Positions 36,282 through 45,059 of a stretch of DNA of 64,000 nt are shown here, in pieces. Below the pieces are notes generated by a model. The model ran no database searches. It had not been told where the DNA came from and saw only the letters and a program-made list of their open reading frames with translations. The stretch comes from Eshraghiella sp045129695 (GTDB lineage Bacteria; Bacillota; Clostridia; Lachnospirales; Lachnospiraceae). A program made the translations under genes and the position numbers. Where the stretch lies: assembly GCA_045129695.1 (NCBI GenBank), contig JBGVJZ010000016.1, positions 1 through 64,000 of the forward strand, read 5' to 3'. The stretch's first letter is position 1. Every line of letters begins with the position of its first letter.

Positions 36282-37220
36282 ATGAAGATACTTGTTATTT
36301 TTACGGGTGGAACTATTGGAAGCACAATAGAGGGAGAATATATTTCTACGGACAGTAATAAGCCTTATGTCATCCTTGAAAAATATAATAACAGTTATCC
36401 TAATGAGATTGAATGGGATACAATGAATCCTTATACAATTTTAAGTGAAAATGTCACCTCCGGGACTTATACATTGTTATATGAAGCTGTTAAAAAGGGT
36501 ATTGCCGGAGATTATGAAGGTATTATTATTACACATGGAAGTGATACCCTGCAGTATTCGGCAGCATTTCTGAGTCTTTCGTTTGGAAGTGACATAATTC
36601 CCGTGATGTTGGTTTCAAGTAATTATGTATTGGAGGATGAGCGTGCAAATGGAATGGAGAATTTCAGATGTGCGGTGGATTTTATAGAAAAGGGATATGG
36701 CAGAGGGGTATTTGTGCCATACAGAAATACCGGTGAGTTCTGTAAAATTCACTGTGGGGACTGCCTGATGCCGCACAATGCTTACAGTGATTATTTGGGA
36801 AGTCTTGGGGGAAAATGTTATGGAGTATATACTTATGAGGGTTTTGTTCAAGGTGAGTCAAAGCATTTAGAGGGAGAGATTCTGACAAAGCCAGATTCTG
36901 ACATGGAAGCTTCGGGAGTTTATGTAATTTATGCATGCCCGGGAGTTGTATATCCCGATTTGAAAGAGAATATAAGAGCGGTTCTGCTACAGGCATATCA
37001 TGGAGGAACTCTTTGTGTAGAATCGCAAGATCTTAAGGGCTTTATGAAAAGAGCCGGGAACATGAATGTGCCGGTATATCTCGTTGGAGCCAATCCTGAG
37101 ACTGCTTATGAGAGCTGTAGAGAATACGAAGACCTCGGAATTAAAATACTTCCTTACGTGTCACCTGTGTATGCATATATGCGTTTATGGATGAATAATG
37201 GTAAATGGAGTAAAAAATAA
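36282..37220 (+). CDS. ansA: Asparaginase/glutaminase-family amidohydrolase (type I-like)
   Basis: 312 residues. N-terminal FTGGTIGSTIEG holds the nucleophile Thr11 (TGGTI); the second catalytic segment is ITHGSDTLQYSAAFLS, usually HGTDT, so a Ser replaces Thr in HGSDT. Small size and lack of a signal peptide suggest a cytoplasmic enzyme of asparagine catabolism. ATG 36282 is chosen for AAAGGATGG upstream; the frame is open back into mfd but that part matches nothing. Substrate preference cannot be read from sequence. Confidence 0.82.
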   Translation: MKILVIFTGGTIGSTIEGEYISTDSNKPYVILEKYNNSYPNEIEWDTMNPYTILSENVTSGTYTLLYEAVKKGIAGDYEGIIITHGSDTLQYSAAFLSLSFGSDIIPVMLVSSNYVLEDERANGMENFRCAVDFIEKGYGRGVFVPYRNTGEFCKIHCGDCLMPHNAYSDYLGSLGGKCYGVYTYEGFVQGESKHLEGEILTKPDSDMEASGVYVIYACPGVVYPDLKENIRAVLLQAYHGGTLCVESQDLKGFMKRAGNMNVPVYLVGANPETAYESCREYEDLGIKILPYVSPVYAYMRLWMNNGKWSKK

Positions 37221-37249
37221 TTGCCAAATAAGTATAATATTAATATAAT
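37221..37249 (+). promoter_or_regulatory. Promoter of the GGDEF/EAL protein gene
   Basis: TTGCCA (37221-37226), 17-bp spacer, TATAAT (37244-37249), immediately after the asparaginase stop and 47 bp before the coding start. Confidence 0.65.
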
Positions 37250-37296
37250 TAGATTTAATACAGCAACATGATACAGTATCAGAATGCGGGGTGCCT

Positions 37297-40032
37297 ATGA
37301 GCAGAGAAGATATAGGTGAAGATTTATTCAATTTAAATATGGACAAAGTGTATGAGGCGCTATATGGTGAACATTGCGAGAATAATGCAGAAAGTGGGCG
37401 TGATGCATTAACGGGCCTGTATTTTAAGCGCTCATTTTTTGAACAGGCAAAGCTTTTTCTTGATACCCAGAAGAATGAGCAGGAATTCTGTCTTGTTGCA
37501 GTGGACGTGGAGCATTTTAAGCTTTTTAATGAATGGTATGGCAGGGAAGCCGGAGATAAATTTTTGTTGGATATTGCACTAAGACTCAGAGATACCTGTT
37601 CAGAGTGTAATGGGATTGCCGGTTATCTTGGAGATGATGACTTTGTGGTTATTGTACCTCAGAGCCGTGATCTGCTCGATAATCTACAATATAATATCAT
37701 AGGGCGTGTTAAGGAATATGAGGACAGTGCAGGTTTTCTTCCGGGTTTTGGTGTGTATTTTATTGAGGATAAGACACTGCCGGTTGCGACCATGTATGAC
37801 CGTGCAAGTATAGCTTTATCCAAAATAAAGGGCAATTATGCCAAAAGAATGCAGTTTTATGAGCACGGAATGATGCTCAAAATGGAGGAGGAGCATCATC
37901 TGTTGAGCGAAGTTCCAAAGGCGTTATTTGGAAGGGAATTCATGTTCTATCTTCAGCCTAAATGTAATATGAATACCGGTAAAATCATTGGTGCTGAGGC
38001 TCTTGTGAGATGGAGAAAAAGTGACGGAACAATGATGCCTCCTGATAAATTTATTCCTGTGCTTGAGAAAAACGGATTTATTACCAATTTGGATAAATTT
38101 ATCTGGGAAGAAGTGTGTCATTTTCTTAGAAGTCTTATTGACAGAGGAATCAGACCTGTTCCTGTTTCGATTAATGTGTCACGTGTTGATTTGTATTCAA
38201 TGAATGTGCCACTGTTTATTGGCAATTTATTAAGATCTTATCAGCTGGATCCAAAGCTTCTTGAAATAGAGATTACTGAGAGCGCATATTCCGAGAAATT
38301 GGACAAAGTTAACAGTGTTGTACATTCATTTCAGAAAAGAGGAATGAATGTACTGATGGATGATTTCGGAAGTGGATATTCTTCTCTTAATATGTTAAAT
38401 GATGTTAATATTGATGTTCTCAAACTGGATATGAGGTTCCTCAATATTAATGAGAACTCTGTGGGTAAGGGCGTTGGCATTGTTGAAGCCGTGGTTAACA
38501 TGGCAAGGATGATGGGAATGAGGGTTATCGTCGAAGGAGTTGAGACACAGCAGCAGGTGGATTTCCTTGTCGGCATGGGCTGTGAATATGCTCAGGGATA
38601 CTTCTTCTTCAAACCTGTTACAACTGATAAGTTTGAAGAGCTTTTGAAGGAAAAGCAGATGCTTGATTATTCAGGAATTCAGCTTAAGAAAAATAATCAG
38701 GTTCATATAAGAGAGCTTCTTAATGAAAATCTTTTCAGTGAAACCATTGTTAATAATATTCTCGGAGCTATTGCTTTTGCAGAGTTTGATGGTACAACAG
38801 TGGAAATAATACGAACCAACGAAAAATATGACAGAATGGTTGGTTCAGATAATCCAATGGATGACTATAGGCATAAATACCCTATGCTTAATATCCTTGA
38901 TGAAGATTTACCGGGATTTGTGGATATGTTCAGAAATGCATATGAGCATCCTCTGGACGGAGCAGAGTGTGAAATCAGATTTCGTAAAGAAGATAATCAG
39001 ATTGTATGGTATGGAATCAAGGCTTTTTTCTTAAGGGAGCAGGGTGGCAGAAAACTCTATTACGGCTCAATAGCTGATATCCGCAGGGAAAAAGACCATG
39101 AACTGGAGCTTAATATAGCTGAGAAGAAATTGGAAAATGCTCTAAAACTTGCTGAAAGCAACTGTCTTGACTGGAATTTTGCCGGGGATACGTGTACACT
39201 TGTTAATACCTTTTGTACTAATGCAATGAAGCGGTTTAATCCATTGCTTAATAACAAATACGTTATAATAGATAAATTTTCGTCAAAGATATCACAGCTT
39301 TTAAGCTCAAGAGTTGTTAATTATAAGGAATTAAGAAAGTATATGAATGAACTTATTAACAACCCGGACAGAGTAAGCAGGAGTATTGACATTGCATTTT
39401 CACACGACAGGGATGATGTGCTGTGGATGAGAGTTTCCTGTGAACCGATTGTGGATGTAAATAACAATGTTATTCATATTATAGGCTCATATGCAGATAT
39501 ATCTCTTCAGAAACAGCATGCGGACCAGCTGGAAAAGCGTGCGACAACAGATGAGCTGACAGGCTTATATAACAGGCATGGCGGAGTAGCACTAATGGCG
39601 GAGTATCTTAGAAGTGTTACCTCCGAAGGCAGTTCTTCTCTGATAATGATTGATTTGGATAATTTTAAGAAAGCAAATGATACATATGGTCATATTTTCG
39701 GAGATACACTTTTGAAAAAGGTTGCCGGGGTTATACAAAAATGTTTCAGGGATCAGGACATTGCCTGCAGAATGGGAGGCGATGAATTCGTTATTCTGTG
39801 CAAGGGAATTAATTCCAAGGATATGCAGATTAAGGGAAATGATATAGTGGCGAAAATATCTGCCCTGGGAAAAGAATTTGATAATAGTTTTGACGTATCC
39901 TGCTCGGTTGGATATGTTATGGTGCCGCAAGAAGGCGTTAAATTTGAGGATTTATATAATAAAGCAGATATGGCTATGTTTATCGCAAAGGGCAGGGGTA
40001 AAAATACCTGCAGCCAATATGTCGGAAAATAA
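37297..40032 (+). CDS. Cyclic-di-GMP protein: GGDEF-like, EAL, PAS-like, GGDEF
   Basis: 911 residues, no membrane segment seen. First domain (about 30-165) is GGDEF-like but the motif reads GDDDF, so probably inactive or regulatory. An EAL phosphodiesterase follows (from E234 in EALVRW), with substrate and metal residues present: INVS, EITES, MDDFGSGYSS, LKLD and VEGVET, consistent with an active enzyme. The middle (about 470-735) looks like two PAS-type sensor regions. The C-terminal diguanylate cyclase has intact GGDEF (827-831) after TTDELTGLYNRHG. So the protein may both make and break c-di-GMP. ATG 37297 has GGGG five bases upstream. Confidence 0.88.
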   Translation: MSREDIGEDLFNLNMDKVYEALYGEHCENNAESGRDALTGLYFKRSFFEQAKLFLDTQKNEQEFCLVAVDVEHFKLFNEWYGREAGDKFLLDIALRLRDTCSECNGIAGYLGDDDFVVIVPQSRDLLDNLQYNIIGRVKEYEDSAGFLPGFGVYFIEDKTLPVATMYDRASIALSKIKGNYAKRMQFYEHGMMLKMEEEHHLLSEVPKALFGREFMFYLQPKCNMNTGKIIGAEALVRWRKSDGTMMPPDKFIPVLEKNGFITNLDKFIWEEVCHFLRSLIDRGIRPVPVSINVSRVDLYSMNVPLFIGNLLRSYQLDPKLLEIEITESAYSEKLDKVNSVVHSFQKRGMNVLMDDFGSGYSSLNMLNDVNIDVLKLDMRFLNINENSVGKGVGIVEAVVNMARMMGMRVIVEGVETQQQVDFLVGMGCEYAQGYFFFKPVTTDKFEELLKEKQMLDYSGIQLKKNNQVHIRELLNENLFSETIVNNILGAIAFAEFDGTTVEIIRTNEKYDRMVGSDNPMDDYRHKYPMLNILDEDLPGFVDMFRNAYEHPLDGAECEIRFRKEDNQIVWYGIKAFFLREQGGRKLYYGSIADIRREKDHELELNIAEKKLENALKLAESNCLDWNFAGDTCTLVNTFCTNAMKRFNPLLNNKYVIIDKFSSKISQLLSSRVVNYKELRKYMNELINNPDRVSRSIDIAFSHDRDDVLWMRVSCEPIVDVNNNVIHIIGSYADISLQKQHADQLEKRATTDELTGLYNRHGGVALMAEYLRSVTSEGSSSLIMIDLDNFKKANDTYGHIFGDTLLKKVAGVIQKCFRDQDIACRMGGDEFVILCKGINSKDMQIKGNDIVAKISALGKEFDNSFDVSCSVGYVMVPQEGVKFEDLYNKADMAMFIAKGRGKNTCSQYVGK

Positions 40033-40053
40033 CATAAAATTCAATAATTGGGG

Positions 40054-40082
40054 TGGACAATCAGATAATTTCGTGATAAAAT
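40054..40082 (+). promoter_or_regulatory. Promoter of the opp operon
   Basis: TGGACA (40054-40059), 17-bp spacer and TAAAAT (40077-40082) with an extended TGA. It lies upstream of the hairpin at 40104-40138 and 115 bp before the oppA start. Confidence 0.55.
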
Positions 40083-40103
40083 GCGTAAATGATTAGTGGG
40101 ACA

Positions 40104-40138
40104 GAGTCAATGAGGACAATTTTATCATTGACTCTTTT
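40104..40138 (+). terminator. Terminator-like hairpin in the opp leader
   Basis: GAGTCAATGA (40104-40113) pairs perfectly with TCATTGACTC (40125-40134), followed by TTTTCTTTT. It could end the GGDEF/EAL transcript, or limit read-through into oppA from the promoter 22 bp upstream. Confidence 0.75.
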
Positions 40139-40196
40139 CTTTTAATTCTAATACAACAAAGTGACGAGAATATTAATAAGATAAAGGAGAGATTTC

Positions 40197-42527
40197 ATGA
40201 GAATCGATAAGAAATTGCTTGCAGGTACGCTTGCTGCGGCAATTATTGCAACAACAGCAACCGGATGTAACGGTGGTAATAATAAGAGTGATAAGGACAC
40301 TTATACTTTCAACACATCAATTATTACATCAGCTGTTCAGACACTTAACTGCCATGAGTGGGAGTATAGTGACGAGTATACAATTATGGAATTGACACAG
40401 AGAGGTCTGTATGACATTGCTTACTCAGATAAAGCTAATTACCAGTATATTAATGAGATGGCAGCAGAGGCACCTGTTGATATAACAAGTAAATATGCAG
40501 GTAATGAGATTTATGGCGTTCCTGCTGATGCTACAGAAGGGTATGCATTCCAGATCAAATTAAGAGATAATGCAAAGTGGGAAGATGGTACAGATATCAA
40601 TGCCGACACATACCTGTATTCCATGAAGCAGGTCCTTAATCCTGATATGCAGAATTACAGAGCTTCCAGCTATTATCAGGGGACATATGCTCTTGCCAAT
40701 GCTTATGAGTATTACTGTGACGGAGAGGGACAGTATATTGATTTCTATAATTCAGAAACTGATGAATATGCTGAAGTTGTTGATGGTAATATTTATACCG
40801 GTGTGACACAGCCTACTGTACTCTTTGGCGACAGCCTTGAGAATATTTATAACAGTGCTGATTACGAGGGGGTATTCATTGCAGAAGACGGAACAGATAC
40901 TTTTGCAGCTTTGAAGGAACTCATTGGTGATTCAGACTGGGTTAAGGCTGAGGGTGATGTTCTGAATGCGGTGAATGCCGTAATTGATGCGATTAACTAT
41001 AATTTAGAAATAGAATTATATGATGAAGAATATCTTAAAATCTGTGCATACTATGAAGAGACAGAAAAGGTAAGCTTTGATGAGGTGGGTCTTATTAAGG
41101 ATGATGATTACACAATCACAATTATTTATGAGAGACCAATTACGGAAGAATATATGGTTTATTACGGATTGACTAACAACTGGCTTGTTAAGGAAGACCT
41201 TTATGAGAAGAACAAGAAGGATGCCGGCGGAATCACCAAGACAACTTACGGAACTACTGTTAATTCGTATGCTTCCTATGGTCCGTATAAGTTAACAGAG
41301 TGGCAGGCAGACAAGATTATCAGGCTGACACGCAATGATGAATGGTACGGCTGGGAGGATGAGGCTTTTGAAGGCCAGTACCAGACAACAGATATTGTGT
41401 TTAATGTAATTGATGAACATGCAACAGCTCTTCAGTTATTCCTTAAAGGGGAGCTTGATTATGTATCTCTTGATGTAACAGATCTTCAGACATATGGAAC
41501 AAGCGATTACATTGTATATTCTCCGTCAAGTAAGACATGGAAGATTTCGTTTAATGCGGGAAGAGAAGCATTGGCGTTAAGAAGCAAGGATGGAATCAAT
41601 AAGCTGATAATGCTTTACAGTGATTTCAGAAAAGCCGTTTCGCTTTCCATTAACAGAGCAGAATACTGTCAGCAGGTATTTCCGTCAGATACTGCAGCCT
41701 TTGGTCTTTTAAATGAACTTTATATTTATGATATATCAGATTTTAGTGCATACAGGGATACTGACTTTGCCAAGGATGTTCTTTGTGATGCATATGACAC
41801 TGAGAAATACGAGGACTTGTCAGGCTACAATGTAGAAGAAGCCGGAACACTCTTTGAAAAGGCATATCAGGATGCATTGGCAGCAGGGGATATTGCTGAA
41901 TCAGACAGGATTGTACTTCAGCTTAACGTAAATGTTATTAGTGATGAACAGACCAAATCATACAACTTTATTAATGATTCCATTCAGGAGGCAATTAAAG
42001 GAACTTCCCTTGAGGGTAAGCTTTCATTAGAGCTTGTTGAGGTTGAAGATCCTTATGCATCCATGAAGAGTGGTACTGCTGATATTATCTACAGCGCATG
42101 GATGGGCGCAGAAAATGATCCGTATTCATTAATGCAGTACTATTGTGATGAGTTATACTACGGTGATGCCGAGTATGGATTTGATAATAGCAAGCCTGTA
42201 ACACTTTCGATTCAGGGCAAGGAATATACGATGTCATTCTATGACTGGTATGAGGAACTTTACACAGGACAATGGGCAACATCCGAATCTGATGTAAGAC
42301 TTGAGGTGCTTGCGGGAATTGAGGGCGCACTTCTTAAAGAGTATAACTGTGTACCGCTTAGAAGTGTACGTGATGCATTCCTTCTTTCACAGAAATGTGA
42401 GTATATAACTTACGATTTCAGCGGTGCTTATATGGAGACATATGGTGGTTTCCGTTATATGACTTATAACTATACGGATGCTGCATGGGCAGATTATTGT
42501 GCAGAGCATGGCCAGCTGTCATATTAG
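40197..42527 (+). CDS. oppA: Oligopeptide ABC transporter substrate-binding lipoprotein
   Basis: 776-residue solute-binding lipoprotein of the SBP_bac_5 (OppA/DppA) family. Lipobox TATGC gives Cys24. Family features include LRDNAKWEDGTDINADTYLYSMKQVLNP after the N-terminal lobe and an extended central segment ending SWFNxA-type SFNAGREALALR. It is longer than the usual 540-600 residues because of an insertion around residues 190-290. It captures peptides outside the membrane for OppBCDF encoded next. AAAGGAGAG precedes the ATG. Confidence 0.88.
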   Translation: MRIDKKLLAGTLAAAIIATTATGCNGGNNKSDKDTYTFNTSIITSAVQTLNCHEWEYSDEYTIMELTQRGLYDIAYSDKANYQYINEMAAEAPVDITSKYAGNEIYGVPADATEGYAFQIKLRDNAKWEDGTDINADTYLYSMKQVLNPDMQNYRASSYYQGTYALANAYEYYCDGEGQYIDFYNSETDEYAEVVDGNIYTGVTQPTVLFGDSLENIYNSADYEGVFIAEDGTDTFAALKELIGDSDWVKAEGDVLNAVNAVIDAINYNLEIELYDEEYLKICAYYEETEKVSFDEVGLIKDDDYTITIIYERPITEEYMVYYGLTNNWLVKEDLYEKNKKDAGGITKTTYGTTVNSYASYGPYKLTEWQADKIIRLTRNDEWYGWEDEAFEGQYQTTDIVFNVIDEHATALQLFLKGELDYVSLDVTDLQTYGTSDYIVYSPSSKTWKISFNAGREALALRSKDGINKLIMLYSDFRKAVSLSINRAEYCQQVFPSDTAAFGLLNELYIYDISDFSAYRDTDFAKDVLCDAYDTEKYEDLSGYNVEEAGTLFEKAYQDALAAGDIAESDRIVLQLNVNVISDEQTKSYNFINDSIQEAIKGTSLEGKLSLELVEVEDPYASMKSGTADIIYSAWMGAENDPYSLMQYYCDELYYGDAEYGFDNSKPVTLSIQGKEYTMSFYDWYEELYTGQWATSESDVRLEVLAGIEGALLKEYNCVPLRSVRDAFLLSQKCEYITYDFSGAYMETYGGFRYMTYNYTDAAWADYCAEHGQLSY

Positions 42528-42548
42528 AATAATATTTTATGTTGCAAT

Positions 42549-42569
42549 AGCGGGGGATACTCCCCCGCT
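42549..42569 (+). other. GC-rich hairpin between oppA and oppB
   Basis: AGCGGGGGA / TCCCCCGCT, perfect 9-bp stem with a 3-base loop, no T-run after it. Such hairpins often protect the upstream message, so that the binding protein is made in excess over the membrane subunits. It is not a complete terminator by sequence. Confidence 0.7.
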
Positions 42570-42615
42570 TATTGGCGGTTTTAAGAGCTGTTTATAAAAA
42601 TGGAGAAGGAGAACT

Positions 42616-43584
42616 ATGAAGAAGTATATTTTTAAACGAATAGGACTTATGTTTGTAACTGCTTTTGCAATTATGACGGTTCTTTTCATTTTAATACGAT
42701 TGCTACCTAATCATGTTCATGCTGTGCTTGGCGGAAATCAGGCTCAGCTTGAGGCGATGAGAGAGGCATGGGGCTATAATGAGCCTATTATTGTTCAATA
42801 TGGAATTTTTCTCAAAAATGTATTTACCAAATGGGATTGGGGCTTCTGTACCGAGGTTGGTACTGCTTTTCATCCTGTAACGGAGTATGTAACCTCCAAG
42901 CTTCCTGCAACAATATATGTAAATATTATATCTATTATTATCAGTATTCCATTGGGAGTTGTTTTCGGGATTATTGCTGCCAATTTCAAAAATAAATGGC
43001 AGGATTATGTGATAAATGTCTTTATTATTATATTTATCTCTGTTCCGGCTTTTGTTTATGCCTTTCTTTTGCAGTATCTTGTAGGCTTTAAGTGGAATCT
43101 TCTTCCGCTGGTAATGAAATCGGGAACGGATTATTTCTCGTGGGAGATGTTCAGATCTGCCATTCTGCCGATACTTGCTCTGTCGTTCGGTGTAATTGCC
43201 GGTGATATGCGATATGTACGTGCGGAGCTTACTGAGAGTATGACAAGTGAGTATATGCTTCTTGCAAGAACCAAGGGACTTACCAGAAGACAGGCATTGT
43301 TCAGGCATGCACTTCGTAACTCAATGGTACCGCTTCTTCCGACATTCCTTGCTGATGTTGTGTATGTTATTACAGGTTCACTTATTATTGAGCAGATTTT
43401 CTCTGTACCGGGAATCGGACGGGTATATCTTCTGTCAATTACATCAAGGGACTATAGTGTGTTCCTGTTCATTTCAATGTTCTATGTTGCAATTGATTTG
43501 ATTGCAGGGCTGATATTTGATTTAAGTTATGGTTTCATTGATCCGAGAATCCGAATGGGAGGAGGAAAGACTAATGAGTTATAA
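42616..43584 (+). CDS. oppB: Oligopeptide ABC transporter permease, OppB type
   Basis: 322 residues with six predicted membrane helices. The EAA-loop region is RYVRAELTESMTSEYMLLARTKGLTRRQALFRHALRNSMVPLLPT, a textbook OppB/DppB signature. AAGGAGAA precedes the ATG. The 3' end overlaps oppC by 11 bp. Confidence 0.93.
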   Translation: MKKYIFKRIGLMFVTAFAIMTVLFILIRLLPNHVHAVLGGNQAQLEAMREAWGYNEPIIVQYGIFLKNVFTKWDWGFCTEVGTAFHPVTEYVTSKLPATIYVNIISIIISIPLGVVFGIIAANFKNKWQDYVINVFIIIFISVPAFVYAFLLQYLVGFKWNLLPLVMKSGTDYFSWEMFRSAILPILALSFGVIAGDMRYVRAELTESMTSEYMLLARTKGLTRRQALFRHALRNSMVPLLPTFLADVVYVITGSLIIEQIFSVPGIGRVYLLSITSRDYSVFLFISMFYVAIDLIAGLIFDLSYGFIDPRIRMGGGKTNEL

Positions 43585-45046
43585 CAATCTTAACGATATA
43601 CCTGCAGATAAATTTAAATTTGTACAGCAGGATAAAAAACTTCATGACAGGAAATTTGATACTGCTCCTGTAGGGTATTTTAAGGACGCTTTCCGCCGTT
43701 TTTGCAGGAACAAAAGCTCAGTCTTCGGAGGAATTGTAATTCTGTTATTGATTCTTTTTGCAATTCTGGTACCGGTTTTTTCAAGATATAAAATATCGGA
43801 CAGAGATGGATATTATGCTTATTCCCTTCCTAAAAACGAGCTTTTTGTTAAGCTGGATATTCGATTCTGGGATGGTACCAAGACGAGTACCGTTAATCAG
43901 CAGAAGTTGGATCGTTTTGAGGCTACTCCGGGTACACTTGTGGAGGTAATAGAAGAAATTGAACCTGCCAATGGCAGCAAGAGAAGCGGGTATTCATATA
44001 AGGTAAGATTTGACAGCTATGCAGCAGTTGGATATATTTACAAAACTATTTCCAATAAGGAGTATGATGCAATCAAAGCTTATGAGTCGGAAAATGATGT
44101 TACCATACTGTATCCTTTGATTGATGATGGTAAGGTTAATTCAAACGCATATCAGAATGATGCCAATGCGTGGTATTTTACCGATGAAAAAGGTGTTGCA
44201 GTAAGAAATGCTGACGGAAGTTTTCAGGATATCTATTTATATGATGAAGAGGGCAAGCCTGTATATTACCGTTCTGTAAGCAATGACAAGCAGAAATACG
44301 TTCGTATCTTATACAATGAGTATTATAAATACGCAAATGGAGATTATGCTTCATTCTTATTTGGTGCAGATGCTAATGGATATGATATCCTTGTCAGACT
44401 TGCATCGGGTGCAAGACTTTCACTGATGCTCAGTATAGTTGTATCCGTAATAAACCTCTGCATAGGTGTAATTATCGGAGCATTAGAAGGCTATTATGGA
44501 GGGGTGTTTGACCTTATTTTTGAGAGACTTAAGGATTTCATATGGGAAATTCCTACAGTTGTTGTTTTCTCATTATTCCAGATGCACCTTGCCAATAAGG
44601 TTGGACCGGTTCCGTCGCTGTTATTTGCATTTGTGTCTTATGGCTGGATTACGACATCAAATACAGTACGTGCCCAGTTTTACCGCTTTAAAGGACAGGA
44701 ATATGTCATGGCGGCAAGAACACTTGGTGCCAAGGACTCAAGACTTATTTTCAGACATATTCTGCCAAATGGAATAGGTTATATAATTACGGCTTCGGTT
44801 CTTACGATTCCGAGTGTAATTTTCTCTGAAGCAAGCTTGTCCTATATGGGAATTGTTAATCTTCAGTCGGACAGCATGACCAGTATCGGAACAATGTTAA
44901 ATAACGGACAGGCGACATTATCAACTTATCCGCACTGCGTATTTTTCCCTGCGATGTTTATTGCACTTTTGTTAATATGCTTTAACTTGTTTGGTAATGG
45001 TTTAAGAGACGCATTTAATCCTGCACTTCGTGGTGCAGATGAATAG
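43574..45046 (+). CDS. oppC: Oligopeptide ABC transporter permease, OppC type, with a large extracytoplasmic insertion
   Basis: 490 residues against about 300 for typical OppC. The first membrane helix (50-68) is followed by about 205 polar, Tyr/Asp-rich residues (70-275) before the permease domain starts at SGARLSLMLSIVVSVI. The EAA loop is QEYVMAARTLGAKDSRLIFRHILPNGIG and the C-terminal end is normal. The insertion lies on the outer face by topology and may touch the enlarged OppA. ATG 43574 follows AGGAGGAAAG within the oppB end. Confidence 0.9.
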   Translation: MSYNNLNDIPADKFKFVQQDKKLHDRKFDTAPVGYFKDAFRRFCRNKSSVFGGIVILLLILFAILVPVFSRYKISDRDGYYAYSLPKNELFVKLDIRFWDGTKTSTVNQQKLDRFEATPGTLVEVIEEIEPANGSKRSGYSYKVRFDSYAAVGYIYKTISNKEYDAIKAYESENDVTILYPLIDDGKVNSNAYQNDANAWYFTDEKGVAVRNADGSFQDIYLYDEEGKPVYYRSVSNDKQKYVRILYNEYYKYANGDYASFLFGADANGYDILVRLASGARLSLMLSIVVSVINLCIGVIIGALEGYYGGVFDLIFERLKDFIWEIPTVVVFSLFQMHLANKVGPVPSLLFAFVSYGWITTSNTVRAQFYRFKGQEYVMAARTLGAKDSRLIFRHILPNGIGYIITASVLTIPSVIFSEASLSYMGIVNLQSDSMTSIGTMLNNGQATLSTYPHCVFFPAMFIALLLICFNLFGNGLRDAFNPALRGADE

Positions 45047-45059
45047 GAGGAGTGACAAT

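Noticed and set aside
42703..43308. 201-residue antisense open frame within oppB
   Set aside because: Cys/Lys/Asn-rich sequence with no start signal or family pattern; it mirrors the codon usage of oppB.
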